Shown here piece after piece: positions 45,518-58,399 of a stretch of 64,000 nucleotides of DNA. Each line of letters starts with the position of its first letter. Within the stretch, counting starts at the first letter, position 1. Origin of the DNA: Neonectria sp. B-13 (lineage: Eukaryota; Ascomycota; Sordariomycetes; Hypocreales; Nectriaceae); NCBI GenBank assembly GCA_002682825.1, contig NOKP01000004.1, positions 2,291,607 to 2,355,606 on the forward strand. Reading direction: 5' to 3'. Below the pieces are notes generated by a model. The model was not told the DNA's origin and made no database searches. It saw only the letters and a list, made by a program, of their open reading frames with translations. The translations under genes were made by a program, and so were the position numbers.

Positions 45518-48500
45518 ACGAAGTACTTCGTACACTTCGTATGTCGCGAAAAAACCATGGAGCGGTATTTGCATTGCAAGCCAGGGGCGGCAATAGAGGT
45601 GGAAGGGTCCCTGTGGCCAAGGCAGATGATGTGACAACAACCAAATGCCTCGTGGCGCCTTGTCTTGGGGTTCGTCATGGCCGAGGGATGGCTGTAGATT
45701 CCCCCAGGTCTGGCTGCATTCACACCCTACCCACCCGGACTCGGCCGCCAGGTTGACGGCTCACTAATGCCTGCCAAGAATGCCGGAAGCGCGCACCCTG
45801 ATCCCCTCCGGGCTTCGGTGGGTCGGAAAGGGTACGGAGACTTTTCGTCTGTGGTCAATGTGCCGTTGAGTAATCCGTACGAGGACAAAATAGGAAATCC
45901 GTCTACAGGGCTTGCGTCTATTGGCGAGTCATCATGGACCAGTCCTAGCGCATTCCGGTTAATCGAAATGAAACCTTGCTCAGCAACACACAAGCTAGTG
46001 AGGCTCGCCTGTCGCGCCTGGGAATTTCACCGCGAAGTCCGTAGGTATGTACGCAAATACGGTACGGAGTGGTATCGTTGGAATCTGCGCCTTATAATTA
46101 GCCTGTGATCACCCTCTTTACCAGCTTCTGTGCGACCGGAGGTGATGTCACACACACACACTCGGTGATTTGAAGGAGTCCGACGCCGCCTGGATGAACC
46201 TTAGTGCTCTTCTGCTCCAACACTCTTGGCCCTCACAGTCATGGCAGGACCATCCATCCATCTTCAATCCCCGGTGCCAATACTCCGAGGCTGAGAGCAT
46301 TAATGGGTTGCTCTCGGGCCTTTGGCAATCTAGTGGAGTCTCGGTATCACGCCCCGCACCTAGCCTAGAGTCAGCTATTTCTTAGCAGACACCGAGAACT
46401 TAGCGTTTGCCTCGAGATCGACGTTTGCCGCCCGCGGTAATAAATACCCTTTTCTCAGGCTGGCGCTATTGAGCAAATGCCGGGCCAGTCTTGCATCGAG
46501 GCCGGGCTTGGCGGAACTCTCCTTTCAGGAGTAGAAGCACTGGAGCTCGGCCCTCCGAAGAGCCCCTTTACCTGAACTACCGGTCGATTTGCAGCACTGA
46601 AGACAAAAGCCCGGCAGTAGGCGCACCACATGCTTCACTTTGATGTCGCACTGGAACTTGCCCCGACTGACTGGACTGTGGTCTGTTATTTGAAATTCTG
46701 CGTCACCCGTGCGGCTGCTTCTCCTTGTCTGCATGGTCGGTATTGCTCTGTGTGCCAACGCGCCAACAAGCACACCCTCCCTACCAGCGGGGTGTACTCG
46801 TACGCGTGGATACAGCAAGCTCTGAAGCATTTGATTCGAAGAAGCGAAGCGAACGGGAATCCTTCGGGCGCCTGTATGATCATGATGTCACTGCTCAGCC
46901 ACAGAGCGAGCCCACCTTCTCAAGGCGGTCTCCCATGCGTCTCACTGATGCCACAATTCCATAGATAACGTCAAACTAGTGAATTCCAAGGTGTTAGACT
47001 GAGCATTGGTGTCCTGATGCGGGGCGGGATGCCTAGGACGTTTGTTACACCAGAGCCAGCTGGCTGGGCCGAGTGTAATACCGAAGTAATGGAGCAGCTT
47101 GATGGAACGTTCCTGTTGTATGTTCCCTCGTCGACGGGCACTCACTGTGATGTTGATCTTTTAACTCGCCACCTGCGTCTTATACGAAGTCCGAGCACGC
47201 GTTTGTTGTCGTAGCAAACCTAAAGTAACGCTGCTGCTCGTGAACCGTACTGTCTGAAAAGCATCATCTGGCGCTTTAGCACTGCCAAGGGTCAAGGGAA
47301 GCCACCATGTATTCTGTGTGTCTCTGATTTGTTACCGGCTGGCCGTGCCGACCCTCCAAGCTACATGCGCCAGAAGCCATCGTGCAATCAACATCCAAGA
47401 CATGCGTCGAGGTGGTTTGAGTCACGCACGTCCCTGGACTGTACGCTACCCGACGATGCTCTAATGCTAAGGCTTCGCGGGAAGTGTTTGTTCGAAAAAG
47501 GGACCCGGAATGAGGGTACCTAGATCATTGACAGATAACTGTGTGTGCTTCATTGTCAAGATTAGCTTGTAGCTCTGGGAGTGCTGAGTACCGTTCTGGT
47601 GACTGATTGGGGAGCCAGGATAAGGGAGCTGATTGGTGTGGCTCAGAGAGCGGCGAGTCAAGCAGAGCGCTTTTGTTCATTCCCGTCGGGACCGACAAGA
47701 GCCCCAACGGTGTGGGGATCCGGGCCAGCACTGCAGGGCACCCGAGCCTGTATCGACCCCAGGGAGTCCCCTGTGAATACCCGTTTCTTCGAGGCTATCT
47801 CACCCCAGTCCTTGATACCCACGTTCCACGCTGGCCCGAAGATCCCGGCGGTAGCTGGCGCCTGCTCAGAGGAAGCTGACTTGTATTGTGGAGGGCAAAT
47901 TTGTCGCGCTATTCTCCATGCTTGTGGTCTGCATTCGCTGAAGTATGGTTTAAGGTATTCATGAATGATACGGGGCCGAGCAACAGTACTAGCGGGCTGA
48001 GTTGTGTAATTGTGCACCAATTTCTGAGATTTTCCACGTGTTGAACGTTGTGATTTCAATCAGATGTTGCAGGATCGTTTGAAGAGGCTGAAGGCGCTAA
48101 GGGAAAGCGAGCGCGGCATTTGGATGAAAGGGGCGAAGCCAGCCCCTCTCCGGCTTCCAATAAGCCCAGCTCCCTGGGTACATACGTAGCTCAGGACAGC
48201 CAAGAGGTAGTGCCCCATGGCACTGGGGCGTATCAGTGGTCCATTTGCGAGTCGGCCAAGCCCTCTCTCTGTCTGAGGTCGGCTAGATGTTTTCGAGCGA
48301 ACGAGGCAAATATTTGTGGTGGGCCGATCTGGCCTGACTGTTGATCTTCACCACCGGCGCTCGTGCCATCGGGGTTTCCATCTGCTCATTCAGCGAGGAC
48401 CCCCAAGGTGGCAATTATCGGAGCCGCTGCGCGAGGCGAGGACGGGGAGACAGGGAGATGGCATCTGGGGGACTCGGCCGAGCGACCCTGAGCAAGGGTC

Positions 48501-50851
48501 CTTAGTGTTTATTTGGACCAGGGGTCGGAGATGAAGCCGGATCAGGAAGCCGAAAAGCTGAGGTTGTCATGCCAGATCCGAGCAACGGCGGCACAGCTGT
48601 GGATCTGGGGTAGACAGGTCAGAAGATGATCGTGAAACTGGCCGTGTGCCTTTCCAGATATGACAGCCTTATGCAATGTCGGGCTTGGGATATGAGTGGC
48701 TGGCGAAACAAGGGATGGAAACCGAGGCAGTTGTACAGACACATGTTTGTCCCGTCCCGTTTCTTGGGCCTGCTATGCAGCCACCTGCCTGCGAACCCAG
48801 CGTAGGTTTCGCAAGCCTGCGGACTGCAACGCTGCTTGATGACTGCGTTGATTCTTCTCCTGTCGTTCGGGGTGTGTGGATGCTGGTGCTGGCTTGGGAC
48901 TTGTCAGCTCATCTGGGCGCATTCCAAATCTAAATTTCGATCTTGTCATTCATTGCCTTGCCCCTGCAGCGCAGTCAAGCACAAAACTGGCATGATGGGC
49001 ACATCACCGTTCATGACACACCAACCATAACCGCTAGAATTGCTCCGTCCTTGCGTCCCAAGCGAGAAGCTTGTCCAATGCGGAGGACGCCACCTGAATG
49101 ATGTCGACAATATCTCCCCCGCAGTCCGGCAGCAAAGCCGTGCCCGGGAGCGACCAGGAAGTGCACCATGTATGAGGTATGGATCCGTTGGTCGTGAGAC
49201 TTGAGCGAGGCCCTAGTAGGACAGTTTGTACCGATCACTGGCTCAGTGATACCTAGTCGCTGTGGCAGGAATGGAGCTTTGGTGGAGTTTGGTTTCTTGG
49301 TTTCTTGGTTCCTCGGGTGTGTTGCCCTAAGGACAAAACTGGAAGTTGGGCGGCGACTCGAATTTGTGCTCTTGCTATGGAACACTACCACAACCTGGGG
49401 CAGTAGCGAAGAGACTTTCCCGAAGTTGGTGGTTACACTCATCGCATCTCCACTGTTGTTGGTCGGCGATCCCAGTTGAGGCAGGTACGAAGTCGAGTTG
49501 GTTGGCAGGTGCAATTCGCAGACTAACTAGTACTTAGCCAGCTGCCGAATACTCGGTCCACCTCACAGTCTGGTTGGCAAAGTTCCCTCCCTTGTCTTCC
49601 ATGTCTTGTCATCTATTTGTAAACACTGTACTAGGCTCTAGTTGGCTGTGTCTTTGTGGCGCACTCTCACTCACAATTCACACGAGCAGGTTTTCCACAG
49701 AGCTGAACGTTTGAGATGCCTGTGGAAATCTAGATCCACGAAAACCCCTCGGCAAATGTGCCATACTGCGTACTAGATCCTCTATGAGGTGCAGGTGCAT
49801 ACCTGAAGAGGATTCCGTCTGCCTGGTAGGCTACAGTTACAGCGCACTTCCTTGGCTCCCTTGCCTGTGGATTGCTTGTCCCGGAACATCGTGAAGTTGA
49901 GGCGCTGACTTCATCTGTCTCTAGCAGAGAGAGAGGCGCAGCAGATTCCGCAGATGCCGCAGACGCCGCAGGTGCCGCAATACAACCTCATCTCTCAGAG
50001 CCACATACTACATAGTATGCACCGCCGCAGCACTTCCCGGCATCCTTCTTCAACCCCAAACTGCCAGTGTCTGGAAAAGCGAGCCGCTCCCTCGGACCCT
50101 GTCGCTGCTACTGGACTGGAGTGGCTCCCAGAAAGCGCCGCGCCGGTTCGACGCTAGCGGCAAAATATCATACGAGTGCCGTGAAGGGCGTGACGATAGT
50201 GCCATGCGATCCCCTTTCGAGCACCATATGCCGCACCCAGCCAAGACGTCATGAGTGTGGGCCACCGGGGACTAGTGAATTAGGTAGCGGCCGGCACTGC
50301 GCGAAAAGCAAATTCTCCCCACGACGCCGTCGATGAGCCCAGGACAGCTCGGCAAGATAGGTCAAAGTCAATCGCTCCGGCTCGTGGATCGACAAGGGCT
50401 TGGCACCCACCCCAATGGGCCAATGTGCTCCCAACGGCGGCCACAAAGCCGCGGGTGTGTCCGGATCATACCTACCCCTTGAGTACCGACAGGCTACCTT
50501 TCACTCTTCAGCCGCTCGCAGGTTCTGTTGCGAAGCAGCCATTCTACCGGGTTACACAGCGGCCCCCCAAGCAAGCCGAGATATGATCCTTGCTGCATCA
50601 ACTGAACACCCTTGCTACGTAACTAGTAACCCAAGTCTCAGAGTCCGCTGCCAGTCAAAGCCGACACCCTCGATAGCGGTAGTGCAATGCAGCCCGCCAG
50701 ATTCGGGAAGCCAGGAAATCATCAAAGCACCCTGCACGCTGGGCGGCCGCCGCCTGTCAGGCTGTGACTACCGCAGTTTCGCAAGAGCAGGATCAGCAGC
50801 ACGGCCGTCTTTTGTGAACTGGGAGTTGGCTCCCAGCGCGGATCGCCTTAC

Positions 50852-50891
50852 GTACTTCGTACAGAGACAAAGTGTACAAAGTACGAAGTAC
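50852..50891. repeat. Inverted repeat of GTACTTCGTAC
   Basis: GTACTTCGTAC (50852-50862) and its reverse complement GTACGAAGTAC (50881-50891) are separated by 18 bases, forming a possible 11-bp stem. Confidence 0.9.
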
Positions 50892-51286
50892 TAGGTGCCA
50901 GGCCTCATCTTGTTTCCAGGTTACCAACACGCCCTGCTCTTCAACTTCGCGATTTGGAGTTTGGCGACGAAACTATTCAACTCAAGCGTTGAGACTGTCT
51001 TGAACTCCATTCCTTTTTCGCCTCGACGGTCGAACGCTGCGTGCCTCGGGCTCCTCTCATCGCGCGTCCAATGACCTACCGCATGGGGCCACTACGCAGC
51101 AATCTGGTCCGTATTTCCGGGCTTGAGTTGACCCTCGATGCGCAACATCCTCTGATCATGGTCATCACGGTTCACCACGATGAACATGTATGCTTGAAAG
51201 CCAGGGACATGGCTACCAGACGCTTCCTGCCAGGCTTCTAGCGTCTTACCCCAATCTGCAGGTCGAACGGGTAGCCTACCGGGCTC

Positions 51287-52020
51287 TCAATCAAACCAGG
51301 CCAAAGACTGACGGAGGGCCTTGATTTGCTGGGGAACGAGGCCTTCTGGCAAAGCCTCATTGCCATGGTGGCGCCCTCGCCTGTTCGCTGATCCATCCGC
51401 TCTGAGCTGATGCTGGTCCCGCAATGCCGTCCAGCGAACCCAGGGGACTGGGAAACTTACCGACCCCGTCTCCTCTAGCGCGACGGCGTCCCCTGATGGT
51501 AAGGATTGGAGGCCAGGGTCTAGAATGCCCTGCAATACCTCTGCTGCATCTATTGCCATGGAGCATGGTCCTCCGTGCCAGTGCCGTAGGTCTGGCTAGT
51601 CGGACGACGAGGCAATCTGTTCTCGCCTGTGGCTGCATTTTGGTCCGAGGGCTACAGTAGCATCGATCCATCCCGTCGAAAGTGCTAAGCGTTCCGCTCT
51701 GGGCCATTCGTGTTTGTGCGCTCCCTCCACCGTACCGACCGCAGGCGGCAGCAGGCCTTCATCTACTTCCGTGTGAACGAACTGTAACCCCGCGCCAACT
51801 CCCGCCAACGCAGGATGGTACCCTGCCCAGGTTCCCCAATCCACAAGTTTGCCTGCCGGCACATGCATGACGTCCGCGGTTCCATTCAAGATGACAATGG
51901 GCAAGGCAGTTGGCTGTGCGTTGGTGGATCAATCTCATCCTTCGGCTCCCATCCGTCCTCTTTAGGCGGTACAACGACTTTGCTTTGCCATTTGGCTGCC
52001 GAGCTGAGTGGTTTGGTCTG
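51287..52020 (-). pseudogene. Decayed gene remnant, family unknown
   Basis: On the minus strand three successive frames look coding. The first (about 52015-51905) contains SKVVVPPKEDGWEPKDEIDP, then shifts phase near 51905 into a second (51904-51596) with VPAGKLVDWGTWAGYHPALA and FVHTEVDEGLLPP. After a stop a third (51559-51287) contains AIDAAEVLQGILDPGLQ. Phase changes and stops without convincing splice sites indicate a broken gene. No domain recognised. A badly modelled multi-exon gene is a possible alternative. Confidence 0.33.
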
Positions 52021-53616
52021 CGTGGTGCATCACCGTTGCGTGGTACACCGAGCCATAGCTGATTCAGTGATTCTAAGTTGACCGTGGCCTTCCTCGCTCA
52101 AACAATGCTCGACGCTGGACTGTCACTGATCTATCCGGAGCCGAGCGGAGCACGCTCGCACGATGCGGACCTCCGCTCAATAAGGGACCTCCCGTCTCGA
52201 CTTCAGGTTCTTTCGGGACATTCGTACCTGGACCGTCTCTGTTCCGTCGTGTCCCTGTTGGTTAGGTTAGTGTCAAGACGGAGTTCCGGAGTCAAACTCG
52301 CACGGATGCCGACCTGTCGTGCCGTGGCATCGCCGGCGCGCGCTGCAAATGCCCAGTATTGTCTTCCCGTCCCCTAATCTGGATCAGGGATCTGGCTGAC
52401 GCAAGGCGCCCCCTGGACAGCCTGACCTGACTCTGGACCTTCAAAGCTCCACCGAGTCCACCATGGACTCCCGGTTGGACTGGTGATCCGACCACCGCCC
52501 CGTCAGCCATCAGCCGTCAGTCCTCAGCCACACGCCCCCAGACTTCAGGTTCCACGCCCCCGGCCCCGTCCCCCGACCCCCGGTCACCCATGGCTCGTCT
52601 ATGGCGTCTGTCTTGTCTGCACTCTGCAGCCAGGATCCTGATCGAACGTGAGTTGAACCGTCCCCCGGGCGAGAGCCGTTGGGTTGGCGTCCACGCCATC
52701 TTGTACCCGCCCTGCCGTTGGTGCCGATGGCCAGCAACTTGGGATCGCTCGACGCCTGCACTAGCATCCGCAAGTCATCCAGTCCATACCATCCCATCCC
52801 CATGCAAATAAGGCCACAGATGCACCGCACCACACGCGTGGGTGGGTGACGGCACCACTCTCAAAACGTAGTGGACGGCCCCGGGACTCGCACTCGCGTG
52901 GCGGCCGTAGGCCCTGGGACTCCCGCACGACTCCGCTGGTCCCTTTGGACTGTGGTCCGTCGTCTCGCAAATCTAATGAGCCAAGACCAATCCAGCTTGT
53001 CCATCTCTGACCGTTTGGAAGCTAACCTTGACTGTGCTGGGGACGAGGTGGTCTTTGCCTCCTCAGCCGTATCTACTACGTACGTGGTAGAGTAGTCTAG
53101 ACTATCCCATTCTCCCCTTCGGTATATCACTCGATTCCCATTCCCCTTCCTAAACCTCCTTCCTTTCTCGTTCTCCCTTCTGCCCTGCTCGCTGTCTGGA
53201 TCCGATCCACCTGTAAGTTAACCATCATCACTCGACTCTACCCAACATCGAACAGGGTCCCCGCCCTCCTATTCACCCCCGTCTCGCCTGTCCTGCCCAA
53301 CGCCTCCCGACAGTCTGGGTCGTGTTAAGATTGGCACATCATCCCCTCCCTCTTCTCAACCAGCGTCTTCCCGGTATCGACCATCCGGATTGGGGTGCCG
53401 CCGTGCCTTCATTGTGGTCTGTCTTGGCACGCTTTCCCCAAGACATCGACGCCGCTGGTGCGGTAGTTCTATCCGAGGGGATATCTATCTGCCAGTCCCC
53501 CCCCCCACCAGTCGTTTCTGGCTGATGTTCAACCACTTCACCTCGTTTGCGGCGGTGTATTCAACTTCAGAAATGCTCCCGTTTTGCTGCTCGAGATATA
53601 TCGAGTAACTCTCTCA

Positions 53617-56542
53617 ATGGGGATCCTACCTGCTTTAGATTCTCGTCCTTGTTTGGTTCTCCCAGATACCCCGCCGGAGCTGGTGAGTTCGGGTGCCTCA
53701 TCGTACTCGTCTAGCTCATCGATGCCCGCGGACCAACCTTGGATCTCGCCTACACTCACTTCACCTTCCATGTCCAAGTATGAGAAGACAATGACAGCCG
53801 AAATGTCTGCGGATCAGAGCGTCGAGGGAGGCCAAAGCCGACCAGAGTCAGCTGCCCAAGCTGCACCTCGACAACAGTTGCCATCGTTGAGCAGTCTTTT
53901 CGGACCACCTACGACGGTGCGGCCCGTCCACTCGCCTGTCTCGGACCGCCCTGGGTCCTACTCGGCGACTTCACCCTTGGATCGTCCCCGGGCCCCGTCT
54001 GGAGATAGACATCACCCGACTTCATACTTTTCGCAAACTCTCTCCCCTCCCGTATCACAGCCGCGAAGCACCTACGATGCCAAGTTCGAATCGGACCGCC
54101 ACCCACCCCATGGCCTAGCTAGAGCCTTCTCTGGCCCCGAGTCACCTAGATTTCGCAACGACGATCACGCCCGCCCGACCTCGCGAGCGGACAGTCATAC
54201 GGGGAAGTGGCCTATGCAACAAGACGCTGGGCGGCACGAGTACTCGTTAGGATCTCGAGATCTATCTTTCCGATCACCACAGGATCAGTTCCGGCTTCAC
54301 TTCCCCGGATCTAAGGATCGCGCTGCTCCTAGCTATGCAGACCAAAGGTCGACCAACGGGGCCCCGAACCCTCCCCCAACGCCCACCAGCACTGTCGTCT
54401 CTGAAGGCGTTCTGTCCAAGGATGGCTTGGGCCCAAAGATATGGACTGGAACACACTTCTTACCTCGGTTTGTGCGAGCCGCCGAGGTACCTGGTGAAGG
54501 GATGTGCTACTTTTACGACGACGGCAGCCACTGCAAAACGGTCATCGACGGCGAAGCAGTCAACGCGCACTGGGGAGTTACCAAGGCAGGCAAGCCTCGG
54601 AAGCGACTTGCGATTGCTTGTGTGACATGCCGGGAGAAGAAGATCAAGTGCGATCCAGACTATCCCCGCTGTGTCCAGTGCGAGAAGTTCGGCCGAATCT
54701 GCAAGTTCAAGAATGCGTAAGTTCATTATTTCCTTACACAAAACCATGTTGGTTAACTGTTGTGCTAGTCCGAGAGGGGGCCACAACACTTCTCCGTCAA
54801 CACCACCTGCAGAACTCGACGACATGCGGAAGCTGAGCGGGCCATCTAGACAAACCGATTTACGAATGTCGGAAAGCGAGACCAGTTCACCAGTCTCTCC
54901 GAGAACTACCCTGCGCCAGTCCTCGCCGGATATAGGCTCTCACAAGCGACTTCGAGTGGGCTACGACAGCTACGTTCCTGCTGGGCCACCACTTGTCTCG
55001 TTGGCGACAGCTGAACCGACGCGGGTTCGGTATCCTGTTCAACACGAGGCCGCCGAGCTACCCCATATTCCAGAAGACGTATTGAACCGAGCCTGGGGCA
55101 CTGATCCCTCTTTGTCCGATCCTCAGTCCATCCGTGCCGTCATCTCGCATTTCTTTGTCCAACTCGACAACACGAAGATCATGCGCTTTGTCCCAGAGGC
55201 TCAATTTAAGGCTTGGGTTACCAACCCGAATCACCGAAAGTCTCCCGAAGACCTGATGCTCCTGTATAGTATTCTGGCTATTGGAGTAGCTTTGTCTGGA
55301 GGACCGAAAACCATCGCTTTTGAGTATGCTCAGGTGGCACATTACGCCCAACGGGTAACAGTTGCCGGCTGTTTGCAACTGGTCCAGAGCAGGATCCTTC
55401 TCTCCCTATACTATATCTCCATCTCCCGCATGTCAGATGCACATGAGATGATCTCAGCAGCAGTGGCTACCACAACTTTCTTGAAACTTAATGTTGAGCT
55501 CGAGGAGTCACACGAAGTAGCTTCGATGCCTTACCCCCTTGGGATGAGCGAGGCGGGATACCGCGAGAGTCGAAGAAGGACATTCTGGTCAGTGTTTATG
55601 CTGGAGCGTCTGAACGGGAATTTCCCAGACCGACCAGCGATGATCAACGCCGAGGACATTTACACTCGCCTCCCTGCCGATCCACAAAGCTTCGAGCGCG
55701 AGATTGAGAGCTGCTCACCAATGTTCAACCCTTACCATTCGAACTTTGGTAGCGGCAACGAGAGAGATCTTGGGGTCTCGGCGTATCTCGTCGAGATGGT
55801 TCATATCTGGTCGGGTGATGTTTCTCGGATATACCGAATGGCCCGTCGTACCTCGTTGTTGGACACGAACTCGGAGTCGTCGCAGAGAATCCTCAAGCGA
55901 ATCCAGGACTGGCATCGCGCCCTACCTTCTCGATTACTATTCTCCCCTTCAAATTTAGAATCCGCAGCACATGCAGAAGAGCTTGGACCGTTCTTGACCA
56001 TGCATTTGCTATATAACCACGCGATGATCAAGCTTAGCCGCCACAGTGTTGCGGCTGGCCGGGCTTCTCCTCAGACGACTTCGCTCCATGTTCAGCGCTG
56101 TTTTGAACACTCTACGAAGGTGCTGGATGCAATCAAGGCCCTCCTACGACTACAGAGAAGCGGGCAGGAGATTCTCGGTGGTTTCCCCCCGGTGATCGCC
56201 ATGGCAGCGACCGAAGCTGTGGATGTCTTGACGGCTAGTGGGAAACTCACCCATCTTGGCGACGTGATAGAGAGCGTGAGGATGGCTCTGAGTATCGTGG
56301 ATGCGATGGGAGCAATCTGGGAGGACTCTCGAAACGCTCGTGAGGCTATTGAAGGACGATTGGGGATGCTCCTTCGAATTCGGGATCGAGGCAACCAGCC
56401 AACAAGTCCAGTCGAAGGCTACCGCATCGTGTTTGGTGCTGAGGAACACGGAGACGACAAGAGTCTCCGATGGCAATTCAGCAACCCAATCGAGAGCCTT
56501 TATCCTAAAGACATGGATAACATTTATTCTACGGTCATATGA
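53617..56542 (+). CDS. Zn2Cys6 transcription factor with fungal-specific TF domain
   Basis: Two exons, 53617-54716 and 54769-56542, with a 52-bp intron (GTAAGT, phase 2), give 957 residues. The first 300 residues are Ser/Pro-rich and disordered, with a QLPSLSSLFGPP element. The Gal4-type cluster is unusually far inside the protein, at residues 335-362 (CVTC, six, C, six, C, two, C, six, C), preceded by the basic stretch AGKPRKRLAIA. The middle region, about 430-850, is an all-helical fungal transcription factor domain with RRRTFWSVFMLERL and similar signatures. The intron lies directly after the zinc cluster, a position common in this class. The ATG at 53617 is the first in frame; the upstream codons are open back to 53584 but contain only a TTG. 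A later start at 53770 is possible. Target genes unknown. Confidence 0.9.
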
Positions 56543-58399
56543 AGGAAAACAGAAGGCATCTGTTACAGCCGGATGTTTTGATGAAACGCTTACATGCTGC
56601 GCTGAAGGTTTCCTATCTCCTTGTTTTCTTAGCATTAGTTGGCGTTGCATTGTTTTTGGCATTGGGACGGGTCATGGGACAGCGTGGTTGATGTTGGCCG
56701 CCTGGCGGCATGGCCCGGTTGGGTTTTCAGAATACGGGAAGCACCTTACACCCTCTTCTTTTCTACCAGTGTACATTGTACTAAAATCATGTTGCATATT
56801 GGGAGCGGAGTTGGTCACTACTTGGAATTTGGGGCAAAGTTTTTAGCCTCTCAACACTGGCGTCCCGGTTGTCATCTTGGAGATGAATTAAGGAATCATG
56901 TGTGACGACGTCATGCATGTCTAAGTAGACAAGTTGGAGAATTATTCAAATCAATCTGGCCGTGTGTAACGGATTCAAATTCAAAGACAGAGAGCCCCCG
57001 CTTCGCTTGTAAGGTGAAGTACAAATGCAGTATGGATCAGGCAAGTGAGTATCCCAAATCTTGGTGTGGCGTGCAAAAAACAGGGATTCAGGACGCTCGG
57101 GGACAGTGGACATTGGGTTGGAAGAGTTGGCGTCAACATGTGTGCCAGTGTGCCAGTGTGTGAGTGTGTGAGAGTGACTATCTCTCCAGACTCTCACCGT
57201 TCGGCACCCCTGGCGCCATGTCTGACGGCAAATCCTACACCCACAGGGCCCGATCGAAGCGGCCGCCCTGGAGCGCCCGGGGATCTTGTCACTCTCAGAA
57301 GCGCGCGGGCTCTTCCTTAAGGATCGGGTGTAACATGGACGGCACAGCCCGGGAGGCGTTGGGCCGCCTGCGGCGCCTGGTAGGCGCGCCTGGACTTATG
57401 CACGCGGAACTGGAATTGGACTAAAGGTCGGCAGACCAACATCATCAGGCGAGCCGAGAAAGAGGCCCCGTTGCTAGACCCAAACAAGCAATGGGGTATC
57501 TGGAGTATCTTGTGTGACTGCATTAGGAGGGCTGGAAGGATGGAGGCGCGGGTTAAGGGTGCCGGAGCAGAAGTCGGTGAGTGGCCCGTTGAGAGGAATG
57601 CATTGGTTCCGAGGAGGACCTTTGAAGGGGCTTAGACGGGCGAATATTGGGGGGGTGGAGGCGAATGGCGATGGGGACGTGTGTTGGTTCTCTGGGTGTC
57701 GTGCATGTGTTGGTGGGCGTGACCGAAGCAATGGCGCTGGTGGCGAGTATGCGAAGACTGAACGGAGAGGTGAGTACTTCGTAGAGTTATGAGGATGTTG
57801 ACAAGATCCGAGGTTTGGAGCTTGGCCTGCCTAGACTTTGGAGTGGTGTTCGCAACTCATCACGGCAATTACTTACATCCACTCGACAACGGAGAGACCC
57901 TAGCTAGACACGTAGGAATGATCGACATACGCTGCAGTGCCGTGGGCTGTTCTGGCTGCGGCCGTGCATTTCAAAGATTGTCATCGTCAAGAACTTGCGC
58001 ACCCGACTTTACTGGCGACATGTCAGGGTTGCAATTCGATGTCGTGCGGGTGTGGATGCGATGCGATGCGATGCGATGCGATGTGATGCGATGCGATGTG
58101 ATGCGATGCGATGTGATGCGATGCGATGCGATGCGATGCGGGACGACGATGAAAGAGAGTAACGGCGCTAGGCCTATCTTGGACGACGCTCGTGGGCCGT
58201 GCCCCGGCGGCAGAGGTACGTACCTTTCCGCGCCGCTGGAGAATCTCTAAAGCTCAAATCCGTATCCGTACTTCGTACCTCGCTTTGCATATACGGAATA
58301 CTTTGGTGTCGCATCTCCATCTCGTCCCTTCATCTGCAGCATTATTCGTTACCCCTGGGATTCATGTCCGCGAGATAATGGATACGGCGGCCTCCAGAG
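56543..58399. other. Intergenic region, no gene seen
   Basis: Includes a CAGTGTGTGAG-type repeat near 57148-57172, a palindrome half GTACTTCGTA (57774-57783), the GATGC array (58055-58139), GGTACGTACC (58215-58224) and GTACTTCGTAC (58268-58278). The last two lie 120-185 bases before the WD40 gene start and could be part of its promoter. Confidence 0.55.
58055..58139. repeat. GATGC/GATGT pentamer array
   Basis: Seventeen contiguous five-base units. Fourteen read GATGC; GATGT units stand at 58080, 58095 and 58110, giving the mirror-symmetric order 5C-T-2C-T-2C-T-5C. Confidence 0.97.

Larger units (their letters stand above)
38357..53616. other. Gene desert of about 15 kb
   Basis: No intact protein gene is visible across this interval. 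Only one tRNA is certain. The part from 39.4 to 42.9 kb is the most AT-rich of the window and holds copia-like remnants. From 43 to 53 kb short frames with good codon composition are broken by stops and frameshifts. A (CT)n tract (39384-39411), a GAAGG tract (45487-45517) and several GTACTTCGTAC-type palindromes are present. The pattern suggests a repeat-derived, decayed island. Confidence 0.6.

Noticed and set aside
49011..49514. 167-codon minus-strand frame in the desert
   Set aside because: No coding bias at third positions and a comparable frame exists on the opposite strand; no motif.
58055..58139. Possible CRISPR-like or satellite array
   Set aside because: Five-base units without spacers in a fungal genome; a microsatellite.
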